23,586 nt of DNA from an uncultured Bacillota bacterium (lineage in GTDB: Bacteria > Bacillota > Clostridia > Christensenellales > QAND01), in contig CAJLPK010000017.1 of the NCBI GenBank assembly GCA_905208455.1, forward strand, positions 1 through 23,586. Reading direction: 5' to 3'. Shown here one piece after another: positions 23,569-23,586 of this stretch. The translations under genes and the position numbers were made by a program. The notes beneath the pieces were generated by a model. That model was not told the DNA's origin, searched no databases, and saw nothing but the letters and a program-made list of their open reading frames with translations. Position 1 is the first letter of the stretch; every line of letters begins with the position of its first letter.

Positions 23569-23586
23569 TGTGCATCACCCTATCTG

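Overview
The window looks like a chromosomal segment of a low-to-middle G+C Gram-positive anaerobe, most likely class Clostridia (Bacillota). The evidence is the gene order pgsA-cinA-recA-rny, B. subtilis-type LexA boxes (GAAC-N4-GTTC), RNase Y, a DUF5665 protein, PyrR, tRNA genes with encoded CCA ends, and AGGAGG ribosome sites. I cannot name a genus from sequence alone.

Left part (1-8080): information and SOS genes, mostly on the + strand. The end of pgsA is followed by cinA, recA and rny. A tRNA-Trp gene on the - strand comes next, then proC, rnhA, a XerC/D-like tyrosine recombinase and lexA. A 64-residue cysteine-rich protein is encoded divergently from lexA. recA and lexA share an almost identical promoter with a LexA box in the -35/-10 spacer. 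A third, weaker LexA-like site overlaps the predicted rny start point.

Middle (8079-16270): a tight - strand operon read miaB-mutS-mutL-miaA-ynbB. It has an extended -10 promoter, ATGA overlaps at two junctions and a 3-11 base gap at the others. It joins two tRNA A37 modification enzymes, the mismatch repair pair and a PLP enzyme.

tRNA cluster (16342-17083, + strand): a consensus promoter, seven tRNA genes (Pro, Glu, CAU-anticodon Met/Ile2, Asp, Thr, Tyr, Leu) and a long-stem terminator.

Accessory, decaying zone (17084-21100): remnants of an unidentified protein, two broken flavodoxin-fold genes, an intact DUF3737 beta-helix protein, a divergent LysR regulator, and a second unidentified remnant. 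I found these broken genes by reading protein-like fragments across stops and frame changes. The intact LysR/DUF3737 pair probably once controlled a flavoprotein redox cluster.

Right part (21115-23586, - strand): lspA-rluD-pyrR ending at a good terminator, preceded by a DUF5665 membrane protein. No rRNA, CRISPR array, complete insertion sequence or prophage was seen. The most unusual material is the SOS neighbourhood: the LexA-like site at rny, the Cys-rich protein divergent from lexA, and the recombinase with an altered active-site residue.
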